Part shown: positions 43,143-54,942 of the stretch, one piece after another | Numbering within the stretch: the first letter of the stretch is position 1 | Layout of the letters: every line of letters starts with the position of its first letter | Assembly (NCBI RefSeq): GCF_019703515.2 | Contig: NC_059382.1 | Location: 10,922,001-10,986,000, forward strand | Direction: 5' to 3' | Length of the DNA stretch: 64,000 nucleotides | Source: Myxocyprinus asiaticus | Taxonomy: Eukaryota > Chordata > Actinopteri > Cypriniformes > Catostomidae | Position numbers and translations under genes: made by a program | Notes under the pieces: generated by a model | The model's input: only the letters and a program-made list of their open reading frames with translations | Told to the model about the DNA's origin: nothing | Databases searched by the model: none

Positions 43143-45141
43143 TGGACAAGAGAAAGGGAAAGAAGAGAAGAGCCATTAGTGACTTTTTTAAAGGGTAAGA
43201 CAATTCATTTCAAAAGCATGTAAGGGAGACACTTAAGAGCATTATGAGTATATTAATTTCTTGTAGAGTCCAGCCTAAGACGAGTCACAGCAGTGAAACA
43301 CAAAATCAGCCCACTTTAACATAAGAGTAGCACTCACAAGTAGACCCCAGGCAACAAGAAATACAGACAGACCAGCCTGACCCCAGGAAAACACTAGTCA
43401 GTGCAAGCACAATAAATAGGAAACCTCCAGCCCAGACCATCAGCACAGCTTTGTCCCAACCCACTAGTACAGACGAGAGAAGATTCTTCAGCCAGCAGCA
43501 AGCAGCAAACAGCAGCTTGAGGCATGGAGGCAGCAGTACTCCCCTTGGTTATACATAAATGAAAATAAGTTAGTATGCACATTCTTCACAGATGACCTGT
43601 TTGGAACACAAAAGGGAGTACAGGTGTCAGAGGTGTGGGCTTCTGGAGATGCCTCAGCAAAGGATGTCAGGGCCATGAGAAAGAAAATCTACAAAAATAA
43701 AAACAGCATAGCTCACCAGAAGACAACAGAAATAAATCATCAGAGAGAAAGAGGTGTTGCCCACCTTAACAAACATGTTAACATTCATTTAGAACAGCAT
43801 ATTTTTTGCAAAGGAAAGGTTAGCATTCTTAAAAATGAATGGCTTGGTTGAGTTACAAGAAATTATTATAACAAGCAGGCTGAGTGAAGTAGTGAAGTGT
43901 AATGTGAAGTGGGACAAGAATGGACTGGAGAGGATGGGAACTGGAGACTGCTGCTGTGAATATAAGGATCCCCGTACTGGAGAAACATGGCGCTGCCATA
44001 TTATAATAAGCATTAATATAATAACACATATTGCCAATGAAATGAGAAGAAAAATGGTCTCAACAATTTAAACTGTTGGCTCATGCATTGCTCTTACAGT
44101 GGATGAAAGCACAGTGTTTGGGAGAAGCTACCTCATCCTGTACCTCAGGGGAGATATGACAGGGAAGGTGAAATTGAAAATATATTTCTGGATTTGATTG
44201 AGCTGGAGGAAGGAACAACTGCTGATGCCATACAAAGCTCTTAAAAAGAGTCTTCTAGAAGCTGACCTAGATGATGACTGTCTTAAGTCTCACCTGATTT
44301 GCATAACAACAGATGAAGCATCTGTAATGACCAGAAGAGAGAGTGGTCTAATAACAAGGCTAAAGAAAGACTTCCCTCTCTTGGAGAGTATCCACTGCCT
44401 TGCACACAGGCATGAGTTGTCTTTAAATGATGCACCCAAGTCAGTCACAGGTTGCAACCACTTTGAGATATTTATTTCAAAGTTGTACACACTGTACCAT
44501 CAGTCACCAAAAAATGCCAGACAGCTTACAGACATGGCCTCTCACGTTAACGTCAGCCTGCTTAAGATTAGTCAAGTGTTTATCATCTGTTGGATAGCAA
44601 GTATTTTATGACTGTACAAGCTGTTTGGAGAGATTTTCATGCTTTGGCTGAGCAGATGAGAAAATCTACTGAAGATGGATCACATTCAGATGCAGAATGA
44701 AAAAAATTCAAAGGGCTGCTTAAGTGCCTCACATGCAGTGGTTATGTCAAGGACTTGGCAACCATAAAAGCTGAACTTCAGAATCTATCCCTGAAACTTC
44801 AGGTAGGCAACAATGGTTTTATTTTAATTTAGCCTAAACAAGAAAATGGCATTGAGCATGATTTTGTGAAACTGATGCTTATGTTTCAAGGTTGTCTCCT
44901 TATTTTTCAGAGCAGAAGCACTTCTCCGATGGATGCCACATGAGAAATAAATATGACGATTGAGGTGCTGAAGGCTAAGAAGATCTCACCAGGGAAGTCA
45001 ATGGAGAAAGTGGAGGAAGGTCTTAACAAAGCAGAATTCAAAGGAGTGCCCTTGCATTTCAGCAAGGAAAATATAAATCGGTTACAGTTCCTCCAAGCCA
45101 TCTACGTTTCCATCAAGGATTTTTTGCGGAAAAAGTTTTAG
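43143..45141 (+). pseudogene. hAT-type transposase-like relic (KIAA1586/ZNF862-like)
   Basis: A first exon-like piece reads MDKRKGKKRRAISDFFKG with a GTAAGA donor at 43196. Later pieces show LNGLVELQE-like MNGLVELQE (43835), NIITHIANEMRRKM (about 44013), ALTVDESTVFG (about 44088) and a long open part, 44198-44611. That part has LICITTDEASVMTRRESGLI, HCLAHRHELSLNDA and FISKLYTLYHQSPKNARQL, the core of the hAT-derived family with an RNase-H-like fold. C-terminal fragments continue to 45141. At least three stops or shifts break it. It also contains a copied NXPE segment (43877-43998). Confidence 0.65.
43877..43998 (+). pseudogene. Captured piece of NXPE exon 4
   Basis: These 122 bp match the minus strand of 39352-39473 with two mismatches (for example GAATATAAGG for GAATACAAGG). 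The translation LSEVVKCNVKWDKNGLERM through GETWRC is in the same frame as the flanking hAT-type sequence. Near-identical 13-mers flank it: ATTATAACAAGCA (43865-43877) and ATTATAATAAGCA (44000-44012). No intron or poly(A) is included. Confidence 0.9.
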
Positions 45142-46308
45142 TGCATCAAAATAAAGCTGATGGAAACGCAAATTATCGCTAACATTTCACAAGTGTCAAC
45201 ATAATATTTTTACGTTTAACTCTATTGCATAAACTCTATGTCGATACATAAAATGTCGCGGAAAAACTGGTTTGGAAACACTTTTTGTCGAGAAAATTGG
45301 CATTAATGCAAAACTGTAGTGTCACGTGACAGAATTTACACCAATCATTAGCATGTTAATCATGACGACATGGTATACATCCTTGAAAGCCAATTTACTG
45401 TATGTGATATGGATTTATCTTCAGGGCATATAGATCCAATGCTGCAAACATGACACTTCCAGGAGTGCCAAAACAAATATCTCGTATCATGCACATCAAC
45501 AAGTGCATGGAGAACAAATGAATGGCTACTGTTTGCGATTAATTTAATCCATCCGTTTATTTATTAAAGTTGCTTTTCCACACCATTCAAATAGACAGCA
45601 GTCATGGAATTAGCCCATAATAAAAAAAAAACAAAAAACAAAAAAAACAAATAATTTCTATGCACAAAGATGTTTTAAATTAAAAATAAATACACAATAC
45701 TAGGGAAAAAAAGCATCAGTGTGCTTTTTTTGGAACACTAACATATAGCCTAGCCAAATTCTATCAAATTTTTGTTCAGCTTACTTTTGAAAAAATGCTG
45801 GCAAAATTCCCTGTATTAAATTATATAAATTAGCCTACCAAATGAATAAAGCATTAAATAAAATAATTAATTACCAAACGAAAAAAATAATATTGTTAGG
45901 CCTATATACTTGCCTTTTCTTTACACAGACTTAAATTAGCCTTACCCAGTTCTGTAGATGAAAAAAGTCGGCTGAATGACAATCTCAGAATGTTCTACAC
46001 TTTTTTCAAGACTATAAACTATCAGAACTATTTGTCCAATGCCGAGTTCACTTTCATAAAACTAGCTTTTGAACATTTTAAAACTTTTAAATATTTTAAA
46101 TCTAACCCTCTTTACCTTGGATCACATTTGCTGAGCTTCTTCAGAAAATGTAAATTGCATTATGACGCTAAAATTAATTTGAGATGACAGTCAAGTTCAG
46201 TTGGTCGTTAAAAGTTGCTGGACAAATATGCAGGACATAAAGCAGTTGTGATGGCGATGCTTTAGATTAGATGATTGTTCAAAATAGCCTATTGAATATC
46301 ACGAATGT

Positions 46309-46311
<3 letters not shown>
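45142..46311. other. Unassigned AT-rich sequence
   Basis: The block at about 45100-45320 contains paired GTTTCCATCA/TGATGGAAAC motifs, possibly a degraded MITE. No gene is recognised. Confidence 0.3.

Positions 46312-46371
<60 letters not shown>
46312..46371. repeat. (AT)n microsatellite
   Basis: About 30 uninterrupted AT units. Confidence 0.95.
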
Positions 46372-46375
<4 letters not shown>

Positions 46376-46785
46376 TGATATTACACCGCATCATTTTCTT
46401 TCTTTAATAGCTGTGCACAGCATATACACATCGATTGATGGTCCTTATACTAAGACTGAAAGTTTCCCCGCTACTTGGTGCAGGTTGCCAGCTTGAATGG
46501 GGCCATGACGATTCTCTTTTGGGTCGGAACCGGTGGCAACCTACGATAGGCGCAACATCAGGACCAATATTGCAGTCCTATCAGAAGGGCAACAGCTCCC
46601 TTTTGATTGCAATTCGGTCTTCTGATTGTATTTATTTGTGATATTAAAATGACAGTAAGCTGGCTAATTTCAATGAATTGTCTCAATACTCTCCCCATTT
46701 TACCAAAACTTCGGAGGAAAAAAATAGGGACATCTGGGAGGCTGGATATGCATAATATCTGCACTGGACCAATAATTGTTAGAAA
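46372..46785. other. Unassigned spacer
   Basis: No recognisable gene or repeat between the microsatellite and the hAT-like copy. Confidence 0.35.
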
Positions 46786-47170
46786 TAGCATTTAAGCTTA
46801 GCGTAAAGCTGACAATTTACACAAGGTTTATTTCTATTTCTTCTGCTCCACACTTACTTCAAACTAACTTCTCTGTCTGCTCGTATGAATGTAACACATC
46901 ATAAGAAAGTGTTTCACCACTGTTCAAATGCACTTTAATTGGATTGCATCATTTATATATATAAATGTTTTCCATCTAAAAGGATTAAATATTAAATGAA
47001 ACAAATGATAATAAAATGTAAAGTAATCTCTTCAGTAATCAAAATACTTTTTGAATGTAACTGTAAACTTCTAATTACCAATGATTTAAATTGTAACTAT
47101 AGTGGAATACAGTTACTTATATTTTGTATTTTAAATACGTAATCCCTTTACATGTATTCCGTTACGTCCC
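46786..47170 (+). mobile_element. hAT-like non-autonomous element, copy 3 (both ends truncated)
   Basis: It matches the right half of 30698-32257 (AGCGTAAAGCTGACAATTTA, CTGCTCGTATGAATGTAAC). It lacks the solo LTR and stops at CCGTTACGTCCCC, where the Tc1 derivative at 47177 begins. Confidence 0.65.
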
Positions 47171-47176
47171 CATATA

Positions 47177-47708
47177 CACTATATGGCCAAATGTTTGTGG
47201 ACACCCCCTTCTAATTAACGAATTTGGTTACTCCATTAAATCCAGTAAAGAAAAATCTTAATGTTTCTTTATGTAATGGCTTGGGCTTTGTGTGCTTCCA
47301 AATTGTGGCAACTGTTTGGGGATAGCCCTTTTCTGTTCCAGCATGACAATGCCCCTGTGATCAAAGTGAGGTCCATAAAGAAATGGTTTACTGTGTCTGG
47401 CGTGGAAGAAATTGACTTGCCTGCACAAAGCCCAGACCTGAACTCCACTGATCACTTTTGGGGTGAACTGGAACAGCAACTGTAAGTCAGGCCCCATTGA
47501 CCAACATCAGTTCCTGACCTCACTGATAGCCTTGTGTCTGAATTAGAGCAAATCCCTGCAGCCATGTTACTACATACAGTATAGTGGAAAGCCTTCCCAA
47601 AAGAGTGGAAGTTGTTATTACAGCAAAGGGGGAAATTGATGCCTAAGGTTTTGAAATCAAATGTTTATCAAGCACATATGGTATCCACAAACTTTTGGCC
47701 ATATAGTG
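47177..47708. mobile_element. Internally deleted Tc1-like element
   Basis: Begins CACTATATGGCCAAATGTTT and ends AAACTTTTGGCCATATAGTG, with TA on both sides. It keeps only the C-terminal transposase remnant at 47261-47485. There the second catalytic Asp survives in FQHDNAPV, and the usual Glu position reads Asp in SPDLNSTDHFW. At 532 bp it is a non-autonomous derivative. Confidence 0.88.
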
Positions 47709-47884
47709 TATATATTAATTTAAATATTAAAACATTTCCAAATACGTAAAATATGTATCTTTTTGGTCAACTTTACATTCACACTGTTATTTATGAAACC
47801 CAGACAACCCAGCCAATTATATTATACTGTGCAATAGTAATATATTTTTGTCCTACATTCTTCACTTTCACATGTTATGTTAAA

Positions 47885-48356
47885 GGGCTAGTTCACCCAA
47901 AAAAGTAAATTCAGTCATTGTTCACACACCTTTGTGTTGTTATAACCACATATGACTTTCTTTCTTGTTCTTAACACAAAGGGAGAAATTGTGAAAAAAT
48001 GTTTTGCAAAGTGATGTCATACAATGACCCATAGTGGCCTATTTTTGTCAGCAGATTTGCCTCTCCCTGTTTTGCTGGCAGTTGACAGACAATGTTTCCC
48101 CATCAGCCAGGACTGAATATAGAGGCAATGGCATTTTATGGTGACCACATCTTCAAGCTTCAAAAGTATAATTCAGAAGTCTAATAAATTATTCCATCAG
48201 ACTCATGATTGTAATGAAAGCATACCATGAGCTTTTGGTATTATTTATTGACATTTTTGACCGACCGTTACTCTCCTCTGTGCATTCATGAGACTGTACA
48301 AGAGTGGCAGTTCACGCAGTCACCCACTCGTGAAATGTGGCGTTCAAGCGAAAACG
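47885..48356. mobile_element. MITE left half
   Basis: Starts TTAAAGGGCTAGTTCACCCAA, a terminal motif shared with a common fish MITE type, and continues with GACTTTCTTTCTTGTTC. The matching right half is not found because DIRS-like sequence begins at 48357. Confidence 0.45.
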
Positions 48357-48900
48357 TCTTGGTTACGTATGTGACCTCGGTTCTCTGGGATGAAGGAAAC
48401 GAGATATTGCATCAGGAAGCTGACGCTATGGGGAATGTCCTTCTTCACGACCTAGTTGAAACCTTTCTACAATAATGCCATGATTGGCTATGGTGTTTAA
48501 GCCCCGCCTTTTTAGGCGCAAAGCTGTCCGGGATAAAATCGGGCAGGCAAACACCATTCCTCAGATTTTTCTGACTGAGGGACAAAGAGCGCATGGCTCT
48601 CATCTTAAAAAACTATGAGTCCATAGTGCGACCAGCTTACGCAATGTCTCATTCCCTTCATCCCAAGGAACCAAGGTTACATACATAACTGAGACCTTCC
48701 CTTACGATTCAGTACACTTGACATTGCATGGGGAACAGATTCCCATCACGCCGCACTACACTACATAACCTTCCCAGAGAGGAAACATGATGCCGCAGTC
48801 TTGACGGCAACCGACATGAGTATGCCACAAGTGAATGACCCTCATGGTCAACCAGGAGGGGAACACTCAGAATATATATATGAACTATGGTCATATAGTA
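48357..48900 (+). mobile_element. Third DIRS-type terminus
   Basis: An arm at 48357-48415 (GTCTTGGTTACGTATGTGAC, then TTCTCTGGGATGAAGGAAAC) pairs with 48642-48695 (CATTCCCTTCATCCCAAGGA, then ACCAAGGTTACATACATAAC). Between them is a TATA-like GGATAAAATCGGGC at about 48530. The layout equals that at 13673-14001, but the sequence is a different subfamily. It is followed by about 200 bp resembling the region next to the DIRS recombinase. No enzyme domain remains. Confidence 0.6.
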
Positions 48901-49759
48901 TGGATTAACCCCTTCACGAACCCAGTAAGAAAGGACGTTTATTTATAATGAAGTGCCTGTAAATCTGGGAACACAACGTTCTGAATGCAGGCAGTTGTGT
49001 AAATTGACAGGGAGCTAGGGCTGTTCAATTCCAGAAATTTGGGAATCGACTCTGGTTCCGATTCTTGGTTTTGGAATCGATGGAATCGAGTCGATTTTCG
49101 ATTCCGAAAAAAAAAAAAAAATGGGAGGTAAAGTTAAATCTCATAATAAACATCTCATTACAACATGTTCTTTGCACTATTTATAATAGCATGAACAACA
49201 TTTACTATTAATAGGTCCATTCTAAAATTAAGTCAGGGCCTACATACCAAAGCGTGATGCTTCAATCCCATGAGATAAATTTAAGGGAAGTTTGAGTAGA
49301 TGCAGCTGTATTTCATAGAACTACCGCAATTCATCTTACTAAAAGTACCATTTTACCTACATTGAAATTGTCTGTTACCAGGGCCGTTGCAAGTAATTCT
49401 GGGGCCCCTGACTATATATTGCTCTGGGCCCCTTACCTATTAAAATAATACAATTTTGAATTTGTCTTGGGCCCCCCTGGAGCTAGAATCATTATCACCT
49501 TTCACCCCACTAGCTGTTACCACTCTTGTTTAGAAAGAGGTTTAAAATATAATGTACAGTAATTGTCCGTGACCTTTTGAACTCTGAATAAAATGTCCAA
49601 ACAATGCACTTTAATTTTATTTAACAATCCAGGTTGTTGTTGTTTATTTCATACAATATAAAAAAAATATATATTTTATAACGTGTATTTAAAATTGTCG
49701 TCTTTGAATTTGGTTTCATAAAATTATTTTAATGTAAAATGGTTTAAAATGTAGGCTAG

Positions 49760-49831
<72 letters not shown>

Positions 49832-51891
49832 ATTAGGGTTATTTTTGCAATTCTGACTTGTGTACCTATATTTCCATATGAAGCCAAAACAATATATCAA
49901 CACCTTATATCATTATGAAATCCCCAAGATGTTCCCTTATTAAATCAGCAGACAATTTTTTTAGATATTGTACTCAAAGAGAAAATGGCACATATATTAG
50001 TGTTCCTAGTGCCAAATCATTTAAGAATTTGTGGATTTTCTAATCTGGGACAGCTCGCGCTGAAATCTGGGACGCCATTGTAATCAGTAATACACTGCAT
50101 TTAGGAATCGATTTATAAATGGATAAGCAAATTAATTTGTTCTATGCATGGAATTAAAAAAATGTGCCATGTTATATTTGATGTTAGTGTGACTAAAAGC
50201 TATTTCTTTGATTTAGTTATCTAGGTAGCTATTTAGCTAAACCGTAAGATAGCTAACTGGCAAATCATGACAAGGTTTTGAATCCTGATCTTAAAACAAA
50301 TAATACTGCTGCATTATAAGACCAAAAACTGAACAAAAATACATGTAGGGCATTTCACTTTCCTAATGCATATTTTCTCAACTGAATAAGTAGTATATAT
50401 GACCGTCCCACATTAGTCAAAACATGCTGTCCCACTTTCGAAACAACCTTTTCTAAAGTGGGACGACAAAGATTGCTTCAAATAGAAAATACTTTAACAC
50501 ATTTTCACAATATCATTGCATCATTTGATGTACAAATACATCACAAACATAATTTGATACCAATTTAGAACATTGTTTAATTTGTAACAGATTTATATTC
50601 TTAACATTAATTTAGTCTAAATCCTATGTCATTGACCTTTGAGTGGACTTCACAAGGGGTACTTCCTGTTTGATGATTTTCCCGCCCACATTTAAGTCAC
50701 GTAATTTCAATCACTTGACACCCCTGCTTGGATTCAACACCAATCATGTTCACTTTAATGTTGTAAAAGAAGAGATAAATGCACTGGAGCTTAGGTGTAG
50801 GTTGTATTTTTAAGCATTGAATATTTCATTTGGAAACATTTCACAACTAATTTCATTATTAAAAATGAAACAGTAAATATTCACCTTCCAAAGTTCGTTT
50901 ACAAAATATTCAGTTCATTTTAAAATACTATCTAGATTTTTCAACAGGTAAAATTCAGCCCGTTCTATTCCGCTTAACAAAATTTGCTTCCTCAAATTCT
51001 GTTGTTCAAATTCGGTTGGAAATTCAAACTTCCACATCCAGGAACTGCAGGGAAAGCAGCAGAGTACCGCTGCACAAGCTCAACCTGGTGCTATTAGTTC
51101 TCACCATTAGGTGGTGCAATGCAATCTGGTGTTGACTGCTGAAGGCCAAAGGTACAGGTAGAGAGAAAGTTTGTTTTTCAGAATTGTTCATGGGTAGAAA
51201 ATAGATACATATTTGATTTTCACATGTGGGTGGGCATGAAACACCTTTACACTGATTGGTCAACCCGCATCGTCATCGGTTCCTCAGTGCCGTGCAACAG
51301 AGTAATTATCCATCGCTGCTCAACTTTTAATGCAAATACATATTATCTCTCTCTCATTAAGCAACCGGACTAAGGAATGCCTGTGACACAAACCGTACCA
51401 GTTAGGGAAGGGTCTATAGACAGGGCTTCGTGCCAACATTTTTCTGCATAGGCATGGGTTCTGCATCCTATGTGTGCCAGAGAAATATTAGTTGTCTGTT
51501 TTAGAAATAGCCTATTGATGTCCCTCGCATCTGCACGCAAAATTTCTTAGCCTACTTCTTAGACACACAGGCTGTTTTATTTAGCTGTCAGATATCAAAA
51601 TCTCTATCAAAAGGTGTGGTGAAGCTGCGCACAACGCGATCCACTGGACCATGCGTAGCGGATGCATGTAGTAGTGAAGTGCAGACCAGTATGTGGAATG
51701 CATTGGCTTTTAAAAATGTTTATGAAAAGATTGCCCATACATTGTCCAGGTTATTACATAACTCAGATGTTTGAAGCGCTGATTGTCGTGTAGGTAGGCA
51801 TTACATATACTATAGTAGGGTGACCAGTCCTGAATTGGAAACTTTTTTGTCTCATTTCACTTATTTATCCATGACTGGGTTTCCCAAGGCA
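48901..51891. other. Mostly unassigned, with repeat fragments
   Basis: 49015-49125 (TAGGGCTGTTCAATTCC followed by repeated AATCGA words) looks like one end of a DNA transposon. 49379-49500 (CCAGGGCCGTTGCAAGTAAT and repeated GGGCCCC) looks like part of another. An (AT)n tract is at 49762-49825. The rest shows no gene I can support. Confidence 0.35.
49762..49825. repeat. (AT)n microsatellite
   Basis: About 31 AT units. Confidence 0.95.
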
Positions 51892-52968
51892 CGAGAAAGA
51901 TGCATTTAAGTTGCATTTATGACTTTAGAGCGGTTCAAAGCCCTCGTTAATTTACTTGCCGAAGAGATTAAAGGAATAGAACATTTGCTGATAATTTACT
52001 CACCCTCAGGCCATCCAAGATGTATCTGAGTTTCTTTCTTCATCAAAACAGAATTTAAGACTTTTAGGATTTCATTTCAGGCCTCCTCCTCTAAACAATG
52101 CAAGTGAATGTCCTCCATTTTTTGACGGTCCAAAATGCATATTTAGGGTGCATCAAAATAATCCACACGACTCCAGTCGACAAATAAAGTTCTTCTGAAT
52201 GCAAATGATTGATTATTTTGAGAAACAAAACAATACTTATATACTTTTTAACTACAGATGTTCACTTCTGTACATCTCTGTGAAGTGCGCTCATGAGAGG
52301 GATGACGTAAGCTTGTTGGTAAGGTCAAGTGTCACGTGGAGGAGGAGGCAGGAAGCATGTCATTGTTTACAAGAGAAACTTGCACAGACCACAGACCAAG
52401 CGCCGTTAACAAACCAAACCATCCAAAACAATTTCAAAACAATATAAAATAAAATAAAAAATAATTTCCAAATAATAATAATTAAAAAAACAATGTAAAC
52501 AATGACGTGCTTCCTGACTCCTCAGGAATTCTTGACCATACCAGCGAGCTTACGTCACCCGTCTCATGAGTGCATGTCATTGAGATGTATGGAAGCGAAC
52601 ATTTGTAGTTAAAAAGTATATAAGTATTGTTTTGTTTCTCAAAATAATCAATCATTTGCGTCCAGAAGAACTTTATTTGTCGACTGGAGTCGTGTGGATT
52701 ATTTTGATGCATCCTAAATAAGCATTTTGGACCATCAAAAAATAGAGTACATTCACTTGCATTGTTTAGAGGAGGAGGCATGAAATGAAATCCTAAAAGT
52801 CTTAAATTCTGTTTTGATGAAGAAAGAAACTCAGATACATCTTGGATGGCCTGAGGGTGAGTAAATTATCAGCAAATGTTCTATTCCTTTAATCTCTTCG
52901 GCAAGTAAATTAACGAGGGCTTTGAACCGCTCTAAAGTCATAAATGCAACTTAAATGCATCTTTCTCG
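51892..52968. repeat. Long palindrome, arms about 480 bp
   Basis: 51892-52371 is the inverted counterpart of 52492-52968, with only scattered differences. The outer tip CGAGAAAGATGCATTTAAGT pairs with ACTTAAATGCATCTTTCTCG. The inner tip GGCAGGAAGCATGTCATTGT pairs with ACAATGACGTGCTTCCTGAC. The loop is about 120 bp and A-rich. It carries TTAAAGGAATAG, a MITE-like motif, about 80 bp inside each end, so a foldback MITE appears embedded in a larger inverted duplication. Frames inside are not genes. Confidence 0.9.
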
Positions 52969-53160
52969 CATTTTCACAGTTTATCAGAGAATAACAACGT
53001 TTAATAACTTGTATTGATATATTTGGATCATTGGAAAGCCATAGACAGAAACAAGGCTTTGGGTGTGCCAAGGAAAAACTGTGTTCAAGAACTGAAGCAT
53101 AAAAAAGTGACATTTTTTTGGTAACTTTTAACAACAATTGCCATTCGCAAATGTAACCAT
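52969..53160. repeat. Dispersed repeat, also at 61720-62017 in inverted orientation
   Basis: TTTTCACAGTTTATCA and GATCATTGGAAAGCCAT here match, inverted, ATGGCTTTCCAATGATC and TGATAAACTGTGAAA at 61768-61840. The outer part of the palindrome arms (GTTGCATTTATGACTTTAGA, then GCGGTTCAA) also belongs to this family. Confidence 0.6.
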
Positions 53161-54180
53161 TTTTAGCGCTAAATTTCTTTTCTATTTAGCCCCGTGTTAC
53201 ATTATAATGAATTTATTAGCCTAAACAAATTAATGACGCTTTTATCAATGGAGTTGGTAGGCCTGTTAATATATCCAAATATTAGGCTTAATATTTAGTC
53301 ATAAAATGTGATTAAATTATTTTGGAATGTTACGTAATTATTTTCCAAAATCCAGAGAACAAATTCACTGATTAATGAAGGGACAATTTGCACTAACTGA
53401 CAAAAAGTACTACACCAGGTTTTACATTCACAGATTCAAAAACTTAAATAAATAAATAAATGTGTGAGGCATTTTATCAAATAGAAAAGTGACAATACCG
53501 TGTGCATTCAGTTTCCAGCAAAAGAAACAAACTTTTGGCAACATCAGAGACACTTATTATGATTCACATTGCATGTGTTCACATACATACATTTCTATCA
53601 TTAATCTCCATAAAAGTGAGCATCAATCTGAAACCTTGTTTTACCTATGTCATCATTACTTTATTATTCCTAAGTCTACCTTCACAGCAATCAGTGATTC
53701 AGGGCCGGACATTGAGTCTAGACATTGAGAGGCCCTAGGCAATTTCTTTTGAAGGCACCCCTATTGTTTTGGGTTTTTTCAACTTATTTTTATTATTTAA
53801 TGTGGCATGACATACAACAAAGTGGTAGCTCATTCAAATAATCGCTTTAACAATCTGTTTAAAGCAGTACTCTTAACAGCTTTTTTGCAAGCTTTGGCAA
53901 ATCTAATCAAAAGTCAAGTAGTTTTCGACTATAGTTCTTCCACAGAGGCGCTCATTGTTGTAGCCACACTAAACAACACGTTGTTATCTGATAAAGTGAT
54001 AAAAACCTGTGCACCTCATAAGAGCTGCCAGCCTATCAGAATGGATTTTCTGACAACTCTTGCAGATTTCATGCAGAGACTAACCCTTAGCATTGACCAA
54101 ATTAAATTCAACATCTTTAAGCTTGTACTCTTCAAGTCTCTGTGGTATAGTGAAATATACTCCCGACCATTAGGGATCAC
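53161..54180. other. Unassigned
   Basis: It contains a 136-residue frame (53807-54217) and a CAGGGCCGG start near 53700 that could be a DNA-transposon tip, but neither has supporting features. No gene is called. Confidence 0.3.
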
Positions 54181-54937
54181 TGTTACAATGGTTACCTTGA
54201 GACATACGTGGAGGTGACTGAAGAAGTGTATAGTACGAAGCTGTAGAGTAAAGAAGCATAGACGGAGACAATAATGCTGGACTTCTGCCTCATTCCTTAT
54301 TCAATATACAACAGTCTCGATAAAGTCCTCAGTCTAGATAAAGGACTCACATGCATGACTTATTGGGCAAACATTTTATTTGATCGCCTCTCAAATTCTC
54401 CTGCTCTTGTTGTTGCGGACAGCTCATTAAATTATGGATTGCGTCTCTTGAGCGCGGCTGCGCGATACAGCGTAGAGGGAACATTACCTCCACCCAGAAG
54501 ACGTGTCTGAGATTTTGCGATAGCAAAGTAGACATCAGACGCATTTTACAGTTTTTTGTTGCAACGCTATTAGTATGCTACATTTGTGGATTTTCCAAAA
54601 TAGACACAAAGCTTATCGCTCACATGTGAATGGGTTCAAATTTCTAATCTCACATTTTTAATTGCAGATATGAGCGCACTGCGCAGCTCTGGGCCTCGTT
54701 TCACAAAAGCATCGTAAGCCTAGATCATAGAATACATCTTACAATTCATCTTAGTTTTGCCTCCTGATTCCCAAAGCCATCATAACATAAGTTATACTTG
54801 AAAATGCTCATAGATTTACAAGTGCTCTGGAGTAATCCTACATTTTAACTATATTTAACCATATTTTAACAATGTAACAATGGTTACCTTGAGACATACA
54901 TGGAGTTGACTGAAGAAGTGTATAGCACGAGGCTGTA
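54181..54937. repeat. 65-bp direct repeat pair
   Basis: 54181-54245 and 54873-54937 are direct repeats with five mismatches (shared core GGTTACCTTGAGACATAC and GACTGAAGAAGTGTATAG). The second copy directly precedes the BEL gag start. The 627 bp between are unassigned, with a TTCACAAAAGCATCGTAAGC stretch near 54699. This may be part of the BEL 5' region split by an insertion. Confidence 0.6.
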
Positions 54938-54942
54938 CACTT

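Noticed and set aside
51970..52892. Two independent MITE copies in opposite orientation
   Set aside because: The inverted similarity continues outward into another repeat and inward almost to the centre, so a single palindrome explains it better.
53807..54217. 136-residue frame
   Set aside because: No motif, no splice context and no homology that I recognise; it lies in repeat-rich DNA.
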